Assembly (NCBI RefSeq): GCF_020524625.1
Contig: NZ_JAIVLL010000003.1
Location: 124,001 to 188,000, forward strand
Origin: Brevundimonas poindexterae
GTDB lineage: Bacteria; Pseudomonadota; Alphaproteobacteria; Caulobacterales; Caulobacteraceae
Length of the DNA: 64,000 bases
Reading direction: 5' to 3'
Below the pieces are notes generated by a model, which ran no database searches, was not told the origin of the DNA, and saw only the letters and a list, made by a program, of their open reading frames with translations. The position numbers and the translations under genes are program-made. Shown here piece by piece: positions 8,949 to 17,435 of this stretch (within the stretch, counting starts at the first letter, position 1; every line of letters begins with the position of its first letter).

Positions 8949-10073
8949 ATGTCTGATCTGAACCGCCGGCTGATGACCCGCAAGTCCGATCTGGGCGAGA
9001 CCCTGTTGGATGCCGTCCCCGCGCCCGAGCCTGTTGAAGGCGAGGTGGTGCTGGCGTTGGACCGGTTTTCGCTGACGACCAACAACATCACCTATGCCGC
9101 CTACGGCGACGCCATAGGCTACTGGAAGGTTTTTCCGACCGGGCGGGACGACTATGGGCTGATGCCGGTCTGGGGTTTTGCGGACGTCGTGGAGTCGCGC
9201 GCCGAGGGGATCGAGGTCGGGGCGCGGGTGTTCGGCTACTTCCCCATGGCCGACCGGCTGGTGGTCCAGGCCGAGAAGATCAGCAAGGGCGGGTTCGCCG
9301 ACGCGGCGCCATGGCGCAAGGCGGTGCCCGACATCTACAACCGCTATGTGCTGTGCGCCGCCGACGCCAACTATGACGCGGCGCTGGAGAACCCGGAGGC
9401 CCTGTTCCGGCCGCTGTTCATCACCTCCTATACGGCGGTGGATTTCCTGCGCGAGCACGACTTCTTCGGTGCCAGACAGGTGGTGGTGTCCAGCGCCTCG
9501 TCCAAGACGGCCTATGGCGCGGCCTGGTGCATGGCCGGGGACGACGTGCGGCTGATCGCCCTGACCGGCGCACGCAACCGGGCCTTTGTGGAGGGGCTGG
9601 GGGCCTATCAGGAAGTCTGCGGCTATGACGAGATCGAAAGCCTGCCGACCGGCGTGCCGACGCTGTATCTGGATCTGGCGGGCGATCCCGAACTGCGGCG
9701 GCGGGTGCACGCCCGGTTTGGGGCGGACCTGACCTATGACTGCCTCGTCGGCTCGACCCAGGGTGACGCCTTTCCGACGGACGATCCCGGGCTGGTCGGA
9801 CCGAAGCCCCGGTTCTTCTTCGCCGCTACCTGTCTGGACGCCCACCGGGAACGGGGCACGCTGCGCGCCTTTTATGAGCGCTTTTTCGCCGACCAGCGGG
9901 CCTTCTTCGAGCGGGTAATAGACCCGGCCGCGCCGTGGATCCGCATCGTAGAGCACCCGGGGCTGGACGCGGCGGCGAAAGTGGTGAGGTCACTCGCCGA
10001 CGGCGTGTCGGACGCCGCGGAAGGGGCGGTGGTCCGCTGCCGTCCGGTTCGGTCGAGTCGTGTCGCAGACTGA
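8949..10073 (+). CDS. DUF2855 family protein
   Basis: A 374-residue protein recognisable as DUF2855 from the N-terminal RKSDLGETLLDAVPAP and ALDRFSLTTNNITYAAYG segments. The family is distantly related to medium-chain (quinone-oxidoreductase-like) dehydrogenases but lacks zinc ligands. The segment VVVSSASSKTAYGAAWCMAG looks like the start of a nucleotide-binding half. It is monocistronic, between the small lipoprotein and tRNA-Lys. A TAGGCTGGGCGGA element at 8911 precedes it. The enzymatic activity is unknown. Confidence 0.85.
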   Translation: MSDLNRRLMTRKSDLGETLLDAVPAPEPVEGEVVLALDRFSLTTNNITYAAYGDAIGYWKVFPTGRDDYGLMPVWGFADVVESRAEGIEVGARVFGYFPMADRLVVQAEKISKGGFADAAPWRKAVPDIYNRYVLCAADANYDAALENPEALFRPLFITSYTAVDFLREHDFFGARQVVVSSASSKTAYGAAWCMAGDDVRLIALTGARNRAFVEGLGAYQEVCGYDEIESLPTGVPTLYLDLAGDPELRRRVHARFGADLTYDCLVGSTQGDAFPTDDPGLVGPKPRFFFAATCLDAHRERGTLRAFYERFFADQRAFFERVIDPAAPWIRIVEHPGLDAAAKVVRSLADGVSDAAEGAVVRCRPVRSSRVAD

Positions 10074-10081
10074 GGAGACGA

Positions 10082-10157
<76 letters not shown>

Positions 10158-10286
10158 GTATCGTCCATCCGGGCGGGCCCGGTTGCGCGAAGGGGCCGGA
10201 CATACTGTCTCGCCTTCCGGAACGCAAGGCCGTTTTCGTCGCAGGGCGGCGGGGATAGGGTGGGCGCACGGAATCGGGGGTGGCGC

Positions 10287-10640
10287 ATGGCACGACGGGA
10301 TCTGAGCGGGGCGGTCGACTTTGCCGTTCTGGAGGCCATGACCGGGGGCGACGACGCCATCTCCGAGGAGGTCCTGGCGCTGTTCGTTCAGCAGGCCGGG
10401 CTGTGGGCGCCGCTGCTCGATGTGCGCCATGAGGGCTGGCGCGATGCGGCCCATACGGTGCGGGGCGCCGCGGCCGGCATCGGGGCAGGGGCGCTGGCCG
10501 AAGCCTGTGCCACGGCCGAAGCGGCCGGGAAGAGCGAGGCGCCACCGCTGCTGGACCGGGTGCGGGACGCGCTGGACGCCGCCCTGGCCGATGTCGCCGC
10601 CTGGCGGCACGAGCTGATGCTGCGCGGGTTGAAGGGCTAG
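10287..10640 (+). CDS. Hpt domain histidine phosphotransfer protein
   Basis: A 117-residue single-domain protein that reads as a histidine-containing phosphotransfer four-helix bundle. The phosphorylatable His56 lies in DAAHTVRGAAAGIGAGAL, followed by the helix ALAEACATAEAAG. Such proteins relay phosphate between hybrid kinases and response regulators. The ATG at 10287 is preferred over a GTG at 10260 because a candidate -10 element (TAGGGT, 10256-10261) would start transcription after that GTG. Its stop codon overlaps the stop of the convergent chorismate mutase gene by 4 bp. No kinase partner is nearby. Confidence 0.78.
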   Translation: MARRDLSGAVDFAVLEAMTGGDDAISEEVLALFVQQAGLWAPLLDVRHEGWRDAAHTVRGAAAGIGAGALAEACATAEAAGKSEAPPLLDRVRDALDAALADVAAWRHELMLRGLKG

Positions 10641-10951
10641 GCCCGCGTCCGGTCCCAGGTGGCCAGCTCGTGGGCGATGCAGCGGTCGATCAGCAGCCGC
10701 CAGACGGGCTCGGCAATGGCGGGCGACAGGCCCGCGCGCTCGGCCGAGGCCAGCACCTTGGCCACCACATCATCGATGCGGGCCTGATCGTGGACGACGT
10801 CGCGGCTGGGCTTGATGCGGGCGGCGGCGTCCATATAGCGCTGGCGTTCGGCCAGCAGGGTGACGAGGGCGCGGTCCAGCGCGTCGACGCCCTGACGGAC
10901 CTCGGCCATGGAGGTGCAGGCTTCCGGCGCGGTGCGGGGGTCCACGGTCAT
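10637..10951 (-). CDS. Chorismate mutase, AroQ class
   Basis: A 104-residue all-helical chorismate mutase of the AroQ type, converting chorismate to prephenate for phenylalanine and tyrosine synthesis. Helix 1 has VRQGVDALDRALVTLLAERQ and continues with RYMDAAARIK; the later PVWRLLIDRCIAHE helix closes the fold. The start is set at the ATG at 10951, one base after the stop of the ferredoxin-NADP reductase gene, so the two are translationally coupled. This is an unusual operon partner, probably reflecting simple co-transcription. It resembles the stand-alone, PchB-like members. Confidence 0.88.
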   Translation of the reverse strand: MTVDPRTAPEACTSMAEVRQGVDALDRALVTLLAERQRYMDAAARIKPSRDVVHDQARIDDVVAKVLASAERAGLSPAIAEPVWRLLIDRCIAHELATWDRTRA

Positions 10952-10952
10952 A

Positions 10953-11792
10953 CTATCCGACAAAGGCCCGCTCCAGCACATAGTCGCCCGGCTCGGCGTT
11001 CGAGCCTTCCTTCAGGCCATAGGTTTCCAGCAGTTCGCCGGCTTCCTTGATCATGGCCATGGACCCGCACAGCATGACCCGGTCGGTATTGGGCGAAAAG
11101 CCGATCGGCAGTTGCAGGTCAGCGAACACATCGCCCGAGCGGATGCGGTCCGTGATGCGGCCCGGGGTCTCGAATCGCTCGCGCGTCACGGTCGGATAAT
11201 AGGACAGCTGGGTGCGGGCCTCGTCGCCCACCAGCGGATCCTCATGAATGCCGGTGGTGAAGAAGTCGCGATAGGCCAGATCGGCGACATTGCGCACGGT
11301 GTGGCACACGATCACCTGACCGAAGCGGCTGTAGGTCTCGGGATCCCGCGCCACGGAAAGCCAGGGGGCCAGTCCCGTGCCGGTCCCGATCAGCCACAGA
11401 CGCTCGCCGCCCGTCAGCGCATCCAGCACCAGGGTGCCGGTCGGCTTCTTGCCCATCAGCACCGTGTCGCCGGCCACGATCTTTTGCAGGCGTGAGGTCA
11501 GGGGGCCGTCAGGCACCTTGATCGAGAAGAACTCCAGCTCCTCGGCCCAGTGCGGGCTGGCGATCGAATAGGCGCGCAGCAGCGGCTTGGCGCCGTCCTC
11601 GCCGGGCAGGCCGATCATGACGAATTCACCCGAGCGGAAGCGGAAATCCTCGGGGCGCTCGAGGGTGAAACTGAACAGCTGCCCGGTCCAGTGGTGCACG
11701 GACAGCACCTTCAGCGCGTGGAAGGGCGACGGCCGGGCAGGGGCGGCATCGGCCGGGGGGGCGGCCGGGGTCGACGAAAGGGTCTGGGTCAT
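10953..11792 (-). CDS. fpr: Ferredoxin-NADP(+) reductase
   Basis: A 279-residue bacterial-type FNR moving electrons between NADPH and ferredoxin or flavodoxin. The FAD-binding signature RAYSIASP is at 73-80, the NADP-binding GTGTGLAPWLSVARD at 136-150, and the C-terminus ends in LERAFVG, typical of bacterial Fpr. The N-terminal 20 residues are an alanine/proline-rich extension. The gene is divergent from the S9 peptidase at 11903 and is followed one base later by chorismate mutase. Roles include redox balance and supply of reductant for iron-sulfur or haem enzymes. Confidence 0.92.
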   Translation of the reverse strand: MTQTLSSTPAAPPADAAPARPSPFHALKVLSVHHWTGQLFSFTLERPEDFRFRSGEFVMIGLPGEDGAKPLLRAYSIASPHWAEELEFFSIKVPDGPLTSRLQKIVAGDTVLMGKKPTGTLVLDALTGGERLWLIGTGTGLAPWLSVARDPETYSRFGQVIVCHTVRNVADLAYRDFFTTGIHEDPLVGDEARTQLSYYPTVTRERFETPGRITDRIRSGDVFADLQLPIGFSPNTDRVMLCGSMAMIKEAGELLETYGLKEGSNAEPGDYVLERAFVG

Positions 11793-11866
11793 TGCGCCCT
11801 ATCTAGAGCGAGACGCCCGTCAGCGAAACCCGGGTGAGGCGTTCGGTCCGCGAAGACATTTCCGGG

Positions 11867-11895
11867 GTGACGATCGGGAAAACCCGCACTAGCGT
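11867..11895 (+). promoter_or_regulatory. Candidate promoter giving a leaderless S9 peptidase mRNA
   Basis: GTGACG at 11867-11872 and TAGCGT at 11890-11895 are spaced by 17 bp. Initiation 7 bp after the -10 would fall on or next to the ATG at 11903. No Shine-Dalgarno sequence precedes that ATG, which fits a leaderless transcript. Confidence 0.42.
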
Positions 11896-11902
11896 GCCGG
11901 CC

Positions 11903-14176
11903 ATGCGCACATCGACCGTTCGACACTCCGCCTCCGCCCTTGCCCTTCTTTCCGCGACCGCCCTGGCCGGTCAGGTTCTGGCCCAGGAAGCCGAGCCCGG
12001 CGCGATCCTGACCCCTGAGCGGGTGTTTTCCAGTCCGTCGCTGAACGGGCCGGTGGCGCGCGGCGTCAGCCTGTCGCCGGACGGGGAGCTGGTCGCCTTC
12101 CTGCGATCGCGCGAAGACGATGTGAGTGTTCAGGACCTGTGGGCCGTGCCGGTCGACGGTGGCGAGCCCTTCAAACTGATCGATGCCCGGGCCCTGGTGC
12201 CGGATGCGGGTGAACTGTCCGAGGCGGAAAAGGCCCGGCGCGAGCGCATGCGGATCAGCGCCCGGGGCGTGGTCGAATACGCCTGGGACCAGCAGGGCCG
12301 CTATATCCTGGCGCCGCTGGAAGGCGACATCTTCCTGGCCGAACGGGACGGGGGCGCGGTGCGTCGCCTGACCGAGACCGAGGCCGATGAAATCGACGCC
12401 AAGGTCAGCCCGGACGGCAACTATGTGTCCTGGGTGCGGGATCAGGATCTGGTCGTCTATAACCTCGCCACCGGCCGAGAAATGGCGGTCACGACCGATG
12501 GCGAGGGGCTGATCACCTGGGCCACGGCCGAGTTCATCGCCCAGGAGGAGATGGACCGCGACACCGGCTACTGGTGGAGCCCGGACGAGCGCCACATCGC
12601 CCTGCAGCGCACCGACGAATCGACGGTCGACATCATCCCGCGGCTGGATATCTCCGGCGGTGGGGCCACTGTGATCGAGCAGCGCTACCCGCGCGCCGGC
12701 CGCCCGAATGCCTTGGTCGATCTGTACGTGGCCGACATCGAGACCGGTGAGCGGGTCAAGGTGGACCTGGGCGACAACCCTGACATCTATCTGGCGCGCG
12801 TGGCCTGGTCTTCGGATGGCGAGACCCTGTACGTCCAGCGCCAGTCGCGGGACCAGAAGACGCTGGACCTGATGGTCGTCGACCCGGCGACCGGCCAGTC
12901 TCGCGTGATCCTGACCCAGACCAGCGATGCCTGGGTGGGCCTGACGCACAATTTCCGTCCGCTGCCGGACGGCCGGTTCATCTGGTCGTCGGAGGAGAAC
13001 GGCTGGCGGCACCTGTATCTGTATGACCGCGACGGCACCCTGATCCGCCCGATCACGACCGGCAACTATGCGGTCAAGAGCCTGGACGGACTGAACCCGG
13101 CGACCGGCGACGTCTTCTTCACCGCCTCGATGCGCGACGGCGAGGAATATCCCATCGAGCAGCAATTGTTCCGGGCCAGCCTGAACGAGACCATGACCCC
13201 GGTCGAGGTGACCCCGCGCGGCGGCTGGTGGTCGGCCTCGGTCAATGCCCGGGGCACGGCCTATGTCGGCAACTATACGGACCTCCAGACGCCGCCCCAG
13301 TCGGCCCTCTACCGGATCGACGGCACGCGGGTGCGCTGGATCGAGGAGAACCGGCTGGACGAGAGCCACCCGTTCTGGCCCTACCTCTCGCGTCGCCAGA
13401 CCCCGACCTTCGGCACCCTGCAAAGCCATGGCGAGACGCTGGTCTGGCAGATGACGACCCCGCCGGGCTTCGATCCTTCGAAGACCTATCCGGTGGTGAT
13501 GCAGGTGTATGGCGGCCCCTCGGGCGGGGGCGTGAAGGTGGGATGGCAGCCGGCAACCAGTCAACTGTTGACCGAGGCCGGATACATCGTCTTCCGCCTG
13601 GATAACCGGGGCGAGGGCGAGCGATCGGCGCGTTTCAAACAGGCCCTGTATCTCAAGATGGGCCAACCTGAGATCGAAGATCAGGTTCTGGCGGCCAACT
13701 ATTTGAGATCGCTGCCCTATGTGGACGATGATCGTATCGCCATCATGGGCTGGTCCTACGGCGGCTTCATGAGCCTTATGGCGCTGACCGAGCCCGAAAT
13801 GGGGCTGGCGGCTGCGATCTCGGGCGCGCCGCCGACCGAGTGGGGCCTGTACGACACCCATTATACCGAACGCTATATGTCGACGCCGGAGCTGAACCCC
13901 GAGGGCTATGCGGCCTCGGACGCCATTCCGCGGCTTGAAAACATGACCGGGCGGCTGCTGCTGATGCACGGCATGGCCGACGACAACGTCATCTTTGAAA
14001 ACACCACCCGCGTGCTGGATGCGCTGCAGGTCCGGAGCCTTCCCTTCGAGACCATGCTCTATCCGGGTCAGCGCCACGGCATCCGGGGCAATGAGCGGGG
14101 GCTACACCAATGGCGGACCTATCTGGACTTCCTGGATCGCACGATCGGATCGCGTTCGCCGGCTGCGCAGGACTGA
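11903..14176 (+). CDS. Secreted S9 family peptidase, dipeptidyl peptidase IV-like
   Basis: A 757-residue periplasmic peptidase with signal peptide (RHSASALALLSATALAGQVLA), a DPP IV N-terminal beta-propeller and a C-terminal hydrolase domain. The triad is Ser618 in GWSYGGFM, Asp693/694 in HGMADDNV and His725 in RHGIRG. A paired glutamate in EFIAQEEMDRDTGYWWSPD resembles the Glu-Glu motif that binds the substrate amino group in DPP IV, supporting release of X-Pro or similar dipeptides. The ATG at 11903 is chosen because it begins the signal peptide; a GTG at 11834 would add a non-signal extension. The 3' end overlaps the amidase gene by 67 bp. Confidence 0.9.
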   Translation: MRTSTVRHSASALALLSATALAGQVLAQEAEPGAILTPERVFSSPSLNGPVARGVSLSPDGELVAFLRSREDDVSVQDLWAVPVDGGEPFKLIDARALVPDAGELSEAEKARRERMRISARGVVEYAWDQQGRYILAPLEGDIFLAERDGGAVRRLTETEADEIDAKVSPDGNYVSWVRDQDLVVYNLATGREMAVTTDGEGLITWATAEFIAQEEMDRDTGYWWSPDERHIALQRTDESTVDIIPRLDISGGGATVIEQRYPRAGRPNALVDLYVADIETGERVKVDLGDNPDIYLARVAWSSDGETLYVQRQSRDQKTLDLMVVDPATGQSRVILTQTSDAWVGLTHNFRPLPDGRFIWSSEENGWRHLYLYDRDGTLIRPITTGNYAVKSLDGLNPATGDVFFTASMRDGEEYPIEQQLFRASLNETMTPVEVTPRGGWWSASVNARGTAYVGNYTDLQTPPQSALYRIDGTRVRWIEENRLDESHPFWPYLSRRQTPTFGTLQSHGETLVWQMTTPPGFDPSKTYPVVMQVYGGPSGGGVKVGWQPATSQLLTEAGYIVFRLDNRGEGERSARFKQALYLKMGQPEIEDQVLAANYLRSLPYVDDDRIAIMGWSYGGFMSLMALTEPEMGLAAAISGAPPTEWGLYDTHYTERYMSTPELNPEGYAASDAIPRLENMTGRLLLMHGMADDNVIFENTTRVLDALQVRSLPFETMLYPGQRHGIRGNERGLHQWRTYLDFLDRTIGSRSPAAQD

Positions 14177-16005
14177 TCGGCGCGGGCCTGCTGGCACTGA
14201 CGACACCCGCCCAGGCCCAGGCCCAGGGCGCACCGACGGTTCCGCCCTTCATTGCCAACCGGCAGTGCGTGGCGGAAAGCGACCTGCCGCGGGGCGCACG
14301 AGCGTTGCTCGCCGATGCCCTGCGAGAGGCATCAGCCAAGGGTGGCGCGGCCTGCATCTGGTTGGCACGGGACTATCCGGGTGCCGGCCCCGGTGGCGCG
14401 TGGTGTATCGAGGTGGGTGCGGGAATTCAGTGTCACCGCACGGCCTACACTCGCGCTGATACAGCACGCGTTTCGGCCACGACATCGAGGATCACACGTA
14501 CACCTTCTTCGGATCAGCTGCCCTCTCAAGAGGTGCAATTCACCGGTTCAACCGTGGTCGGGGAGCCCTCCGCCTGCGATGGCTTATCATTTCAGGTGTC
14601 GGAACTCTGCACCCAGGACCGGCTGACCACCAATGCCGTTATCACCTGGTCGCCGTCGGTGACTGCGCTGGACTGGTCGCCCGGCGACGGCATCCGGGGC
14701 ATGCCGATTCTGATCAAGGACAATATCGAGACCTTCGACATGCCGACCACGGCGGGGTCGATGGCCTTGATCGACAATGCGCCGGGGCGTGACGCGCCGC
14801 TGGTCGCGCGCCTGCGGGCCGAGGGCGCCGTGATCCTCGGCAAGACCAATCTGTCGGAGTGGGCCAATATCCGCTCCTCGGACTCCATCAGCGGGTGGAG
14901 TGCGGTCGGCGGCCTGTCCCGCAATCCCTATGCGCTGGACCGGAATACCTGTGGCTCGTCCGCAGGGTCTGGGGCGGCGGTCGCGGCCGGACTGGCGCCG
15001 GCGGCCATCGGCACCGAGACGGACGGCTCGATCACCTGTCCGGCGGCCATCAACGGCATCGTCGGCTTCAAGCCCACCGTGGGCCTCGTGTCGCGCACCC
15101 ATATTGTGCCGATCAGCCACAGCCAGGACACGGCAGGCCCGATGACCCGCACGGTTCGCGATGCCGCCTTGGTGCTGAGCGTTATCGCCGGCAGCGACCC
15201 GGCCGATCCTGCGACGGCCGAGGCCGACCGTCAGCGCGTGGATTTTGCCGCCGGCCTCGACGCCGGCTCGCTGCGCGGCCAGCGCATCGGCGTGATGCGG
15301 TTCCTGACCGGCTATTCGACCGGCACGGATCTGGTGTTCGAGGAGAATCTGAAGGCCTTGGAAGCGGCCGGGGCTATCCTGGTCGATATCACCGAAGGGC
15401 CGAACCGGGGCGCCATCGGCGGGGCCGAGTTTGCTGTGCTGCTGACCGAGCTGAAGGTGGACCTGAACCTCTATCTGGCTTCGACCGACCCGGCCCAGGT
15501 GCCGACCCGGACGCTGGCCGATGTGATCGCCTTCAACGAGGCCACGCCGCGCGAGCTGGCCCTGTTCGGCCAGGACATCTTCATTTCGGCCGAAGCGACG
15601 AATGGGCTGGACGATCCGGACTATATTGCCGCCCGCGAGCGCTCCTTCCGCCTGGCCGGTCCCGAGGGCATCGACAAGATGATGGCCGACCATGATGTGG
15701 TGGTGCTGATCGCGCCGACCACCGGCCCGGCCTGGACGACGGATGTGGTCAATGGCGATCACTATCTGGGCTCGGCCAGCCAGCTGGCGGCGGTGGCCGG
15801 CTATCCGCATCTGACGGTGCCCATGGGCTATGTCGACGGCCTCCCGGTGGGGATGAGCTTCATCGGCGGCAAATGGCAGGACCAGCAGGTGCTGTCGTAC
15901 GGCTATGCCTTCGAGCAGGCGACCCAGGCCCGGCGCGATCCGGTGTTCGCCCCATCCGTCGACCGGATGGAGGCCGTGTCGCCACTGCTGCGGCCGCTGC
16001 AGTAG
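14110..16005 (+). CDS. Secreted amidase-signature enzyme with atypical N-terminal segment
   Basis: A 631-residue protein of the amidase signature family, hydrolysing amide bonds in the periplasm. The Ser-cisSer-Lys triad is Lys203 (PILIKDN), Ser283 (CGSSAGSG) and Ser307 (TDGSITCPA), with the 24-residue spacing between serines seen in this family. The signal-like segment is at about residues 16-37, after an unusual leading [14 protein letters not shown]. Residues about 40-170 do not look like the usual helical N-terminus. They hold several cysteines and, at 14245-14600, codons that are rare here (TTA, TCA, ACA, CAA, GCA). The start lies 67 bp inside the upstream peptidase gene. The catalytic half is sound; the N-terminus may be a fusion or replacement. 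Confidence 0.82.
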   Translation: MADLSGLPGSHDRIAFAGCAGLIGAGLLALTTPAQAQAQGAPTVPPFIANRQCVAESDLPRGARALLADALREASAKGGAACIWLARDYPGAGPGGAWCIEVGAGIQCHRTAYTRADTARVSATTSRITRTPSSDQLPSQEVQFTGSTVVGEPSACDGLSFQVSELCTQDRLTTNAVITWSPSVTALDWSPGDGIRGMPILIKDNIETFDMPTTAGSMALIDNAPGRDAPLVARLRAEGAVILGKTNLSEWANIRSSDSISGWSAVGGLSRNPYALDRNTCGSSAGSGAAVAAGLAPAAIGTETDGSITCPAAINGIVGFKPTVGLVSRTHIVPISHSQDTAGPMTRTVRDAALVLSVIAGSDPADPATAEADRQRVDFAAGLDAGSLRGQRIGVMRFLTGYSTGTDLVFEENLKALEAAGAILVDITEGPNRGAIGGAEFAVLLTELKVDLNLYLASTDPAQVPTRTLADVIAFNEATPRELALFGQDIFISAEATNGLDDPDYIAARERSFRLAGPEGIDKMMADHDVVVLIAPTTGPAWTTDVVNGDHYLGSASQLAAVAGYPHLTVPMGYVDGLPVGMSFIGGKWQDQQVLSYGYAFEQATQARRDPVFAPSVDRMEAVSPLLRPLQ

Positions 16006-16011
16006 GGGCTC

Positions 16012-16269
16012 TCAGAGCATCCGCAGGGTGGCCCAGTTCAGGCGGAGGGCGCGCAGGCCAAACAGAATCATCCGGGGACAAAGGATAAGCCCTCCGGTTG
16101 CCGCCGCTATGAGGGTCGCCACGGCGTAGGGGTCGCCGTCGCGCAGGTCGCGCCACTTCCACATGACCGCGACGATCAGCAAGGCCAAGAGCGCACTGCC
16201 CAGCAGCGTGACCATCGTCCCGGTCAGCAGGCCGGCGAGGGCCTCTTCCTTGTCCTTCGGCGGTTTCAT
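16012..16269 (-). CDS. Small two-helix membrane protein, unknown function
   Basis: An 85-residue protein with a charged N-terminus (KPPKDKEEAL) and two transmembrane helices (about residues 13-36 and 50-71) joined by a charged WKWRDLRDGDPY loop. I do not recognise a family. It lies convergent to the amidase gene and 39 bp upstream on the same strand as no other close gene, so it may be monocistronic. Codon use matches the neighbourhood. Confidence 0.6.
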   Translation of the reverse strand: MKPPKDKEEALAGLLTGTMVTLLGSALLALLIVAVMWKWRDLRDGDPYAVATLIAAATGGLILCPRMILFGLRALRLNWATLRML

Positions 16270-16308
16270 GCAGGCACCTTACGGCCTAGGTTCCGCCCGG
16301 CAAGGGGC

Positions 16309-17421
16309 TCAGTCGATGGGCTGGTGGGTGAAGCCGCTGACGCCGGTCAGGGGGCGGATGTCGCGTTCGATCTCGACCTCGCTCTCGGCATAGACCACAA
16401 GCAGTTCGGCCAGCGACATCAGGGCGTCCAGATGGATGCGCTCATAGCCATGGCTGGCATCGATACCGAACGTGACCAGCGCCGTCCGGATATCGGCGCC
16501 GGACTCGAGGGCCGAGGCCGAGTCCGAGCGGTAATAGCGGAATACGTCCTTCTGGAAGGGGATGTCGTGCTCGCGCGCCAGCCGGGCCAGCTTGCGCGAC
16601 AGGTGCCAGTCGAACGGGCCGGTCTGGTCCGCCATGGCCAAGGTCACGCCGAACTCGGACGAATTCTGGCCGGGCGCGGTGGTGCCGTTGTCGATGGTGA
16701 TCATGGCGGCGACGTCGGGCACCAGAACGGACGAGGCGCCCACGCCGACCTCTTCGGCGATGGTGATCAGGGCATAGGTGTCGACCTCCGGGGTGCGGCC
16801 CTCGCGGACCATGCACTCCAGCGCGGCCAGCAGGGTGGCGACCCCCGCCTTGTCGTCCAGATGGCGCGAGACGATGTAGCCGTTGTCGAGGAATTCCGGT
16901 TGGGGGTCGATGGCGATGATATCGCCAACCTCCACACCCAGCGCCTCGGTCGCGGCGCGGTCCGGCACGCGCTCGTCGATGCGCAGCTCCACCTGGGTCC
17001 AGGCGACGGGCTGGGTGTCGACCTCCTCGTTGAAGGTGTGGCCCGAGGCCTTGAGCGGCAGGATGGTGCCGCGGAACCGCTGGCCTTCGGAAAAGATGGT
17101 GGCGCGGGCTCCCTCGGCGAAGCGCGAGGACCAGTGGCCGATCGGCACGACCTCGAGCCGGCCGTTCTCCTTGATGCGCTTGACCTGGGCGCCCAGGGTA
17201 TCGACGTGGGCGACCAGGGCGCGGGCGGGCTTGGCCTCCTTGCCCGGCAGCTTCGCCCGGATGGCGCCCCGCCGGGTCAGATCGAAGCCGAGGCCCAGCC
17301 GCTCCAGCTCGCGACAGACCTCCCAGACGGCCTCGTCCGTATAGCCTGTGGGGCTGGGGATGTTCAGCAGGCGGGACAGGCGTTCGGTGAGATAGTCGGC
17401 GTCGATGGCGGGCTTGGGCAT
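16309..17421 (-). CDS. M42-family peptidase of the NAGGN osmoprotectant system
   Basis: A 370-residue co-catalytic metallopeptidase of the M42 (glutamyl aminopeptidase/cellulase) type. Metal ligands are visible: His72 in AHVD, Asp189/190 in HLDDKAG, Glu223/224 in AEEVG, Asp244 in IDNGT and His324 in DASHGYER. It is the third gene of the asnO-ngg-peptidase set found for N-acetylglutaminylglutamine amide, 14 bp after ngg. A role in trimming or recycling the dipeptide osmoprotectant is inferred from that conserved position. Confidence 0.9.
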   Translation of the reverse strand: MPKPAIDADYLTERLSRLLNIPSPTGYTDEAVWEVCRELERLGLGFDLTRRGAIRAKLPGKEAKPARALVAHVDTLGAQVKRIKENGRLEVVPIGHWSSRFAEGARATIFSEGQRFRGTILPLKASGHTFNEEVDTQPVAWTQVELRIDERVPDRAATEALGVEVGDIIAIDPQPEFLDNGYIVSRHLDDKAGVATLLAALECMVREGRTPEVDTYALITIAEEVGVGASSVLVPDVAAMITIDNGTTAPGQNSSEFGVTLAMADQTGPFDWHLSRKLARLAREHDIPFQKDVFRYYRSDSASALESGADIRTALVTFGIDASHGYERIHLDALMSLAELLVVYAESEVEIERDIRPLTGVSGFTHQPID

Positions 17422-17435
17422 GGGTCTCCCTGACT

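Noticed and set aside
14110..14640. Frameshift as an explanation of the odd amidase N-terminus
   Set aside because: Neither of the other two plus-strand frames in this stretch gives amidase-like sequence, and the frame used is open throughout with a signal-like helix.
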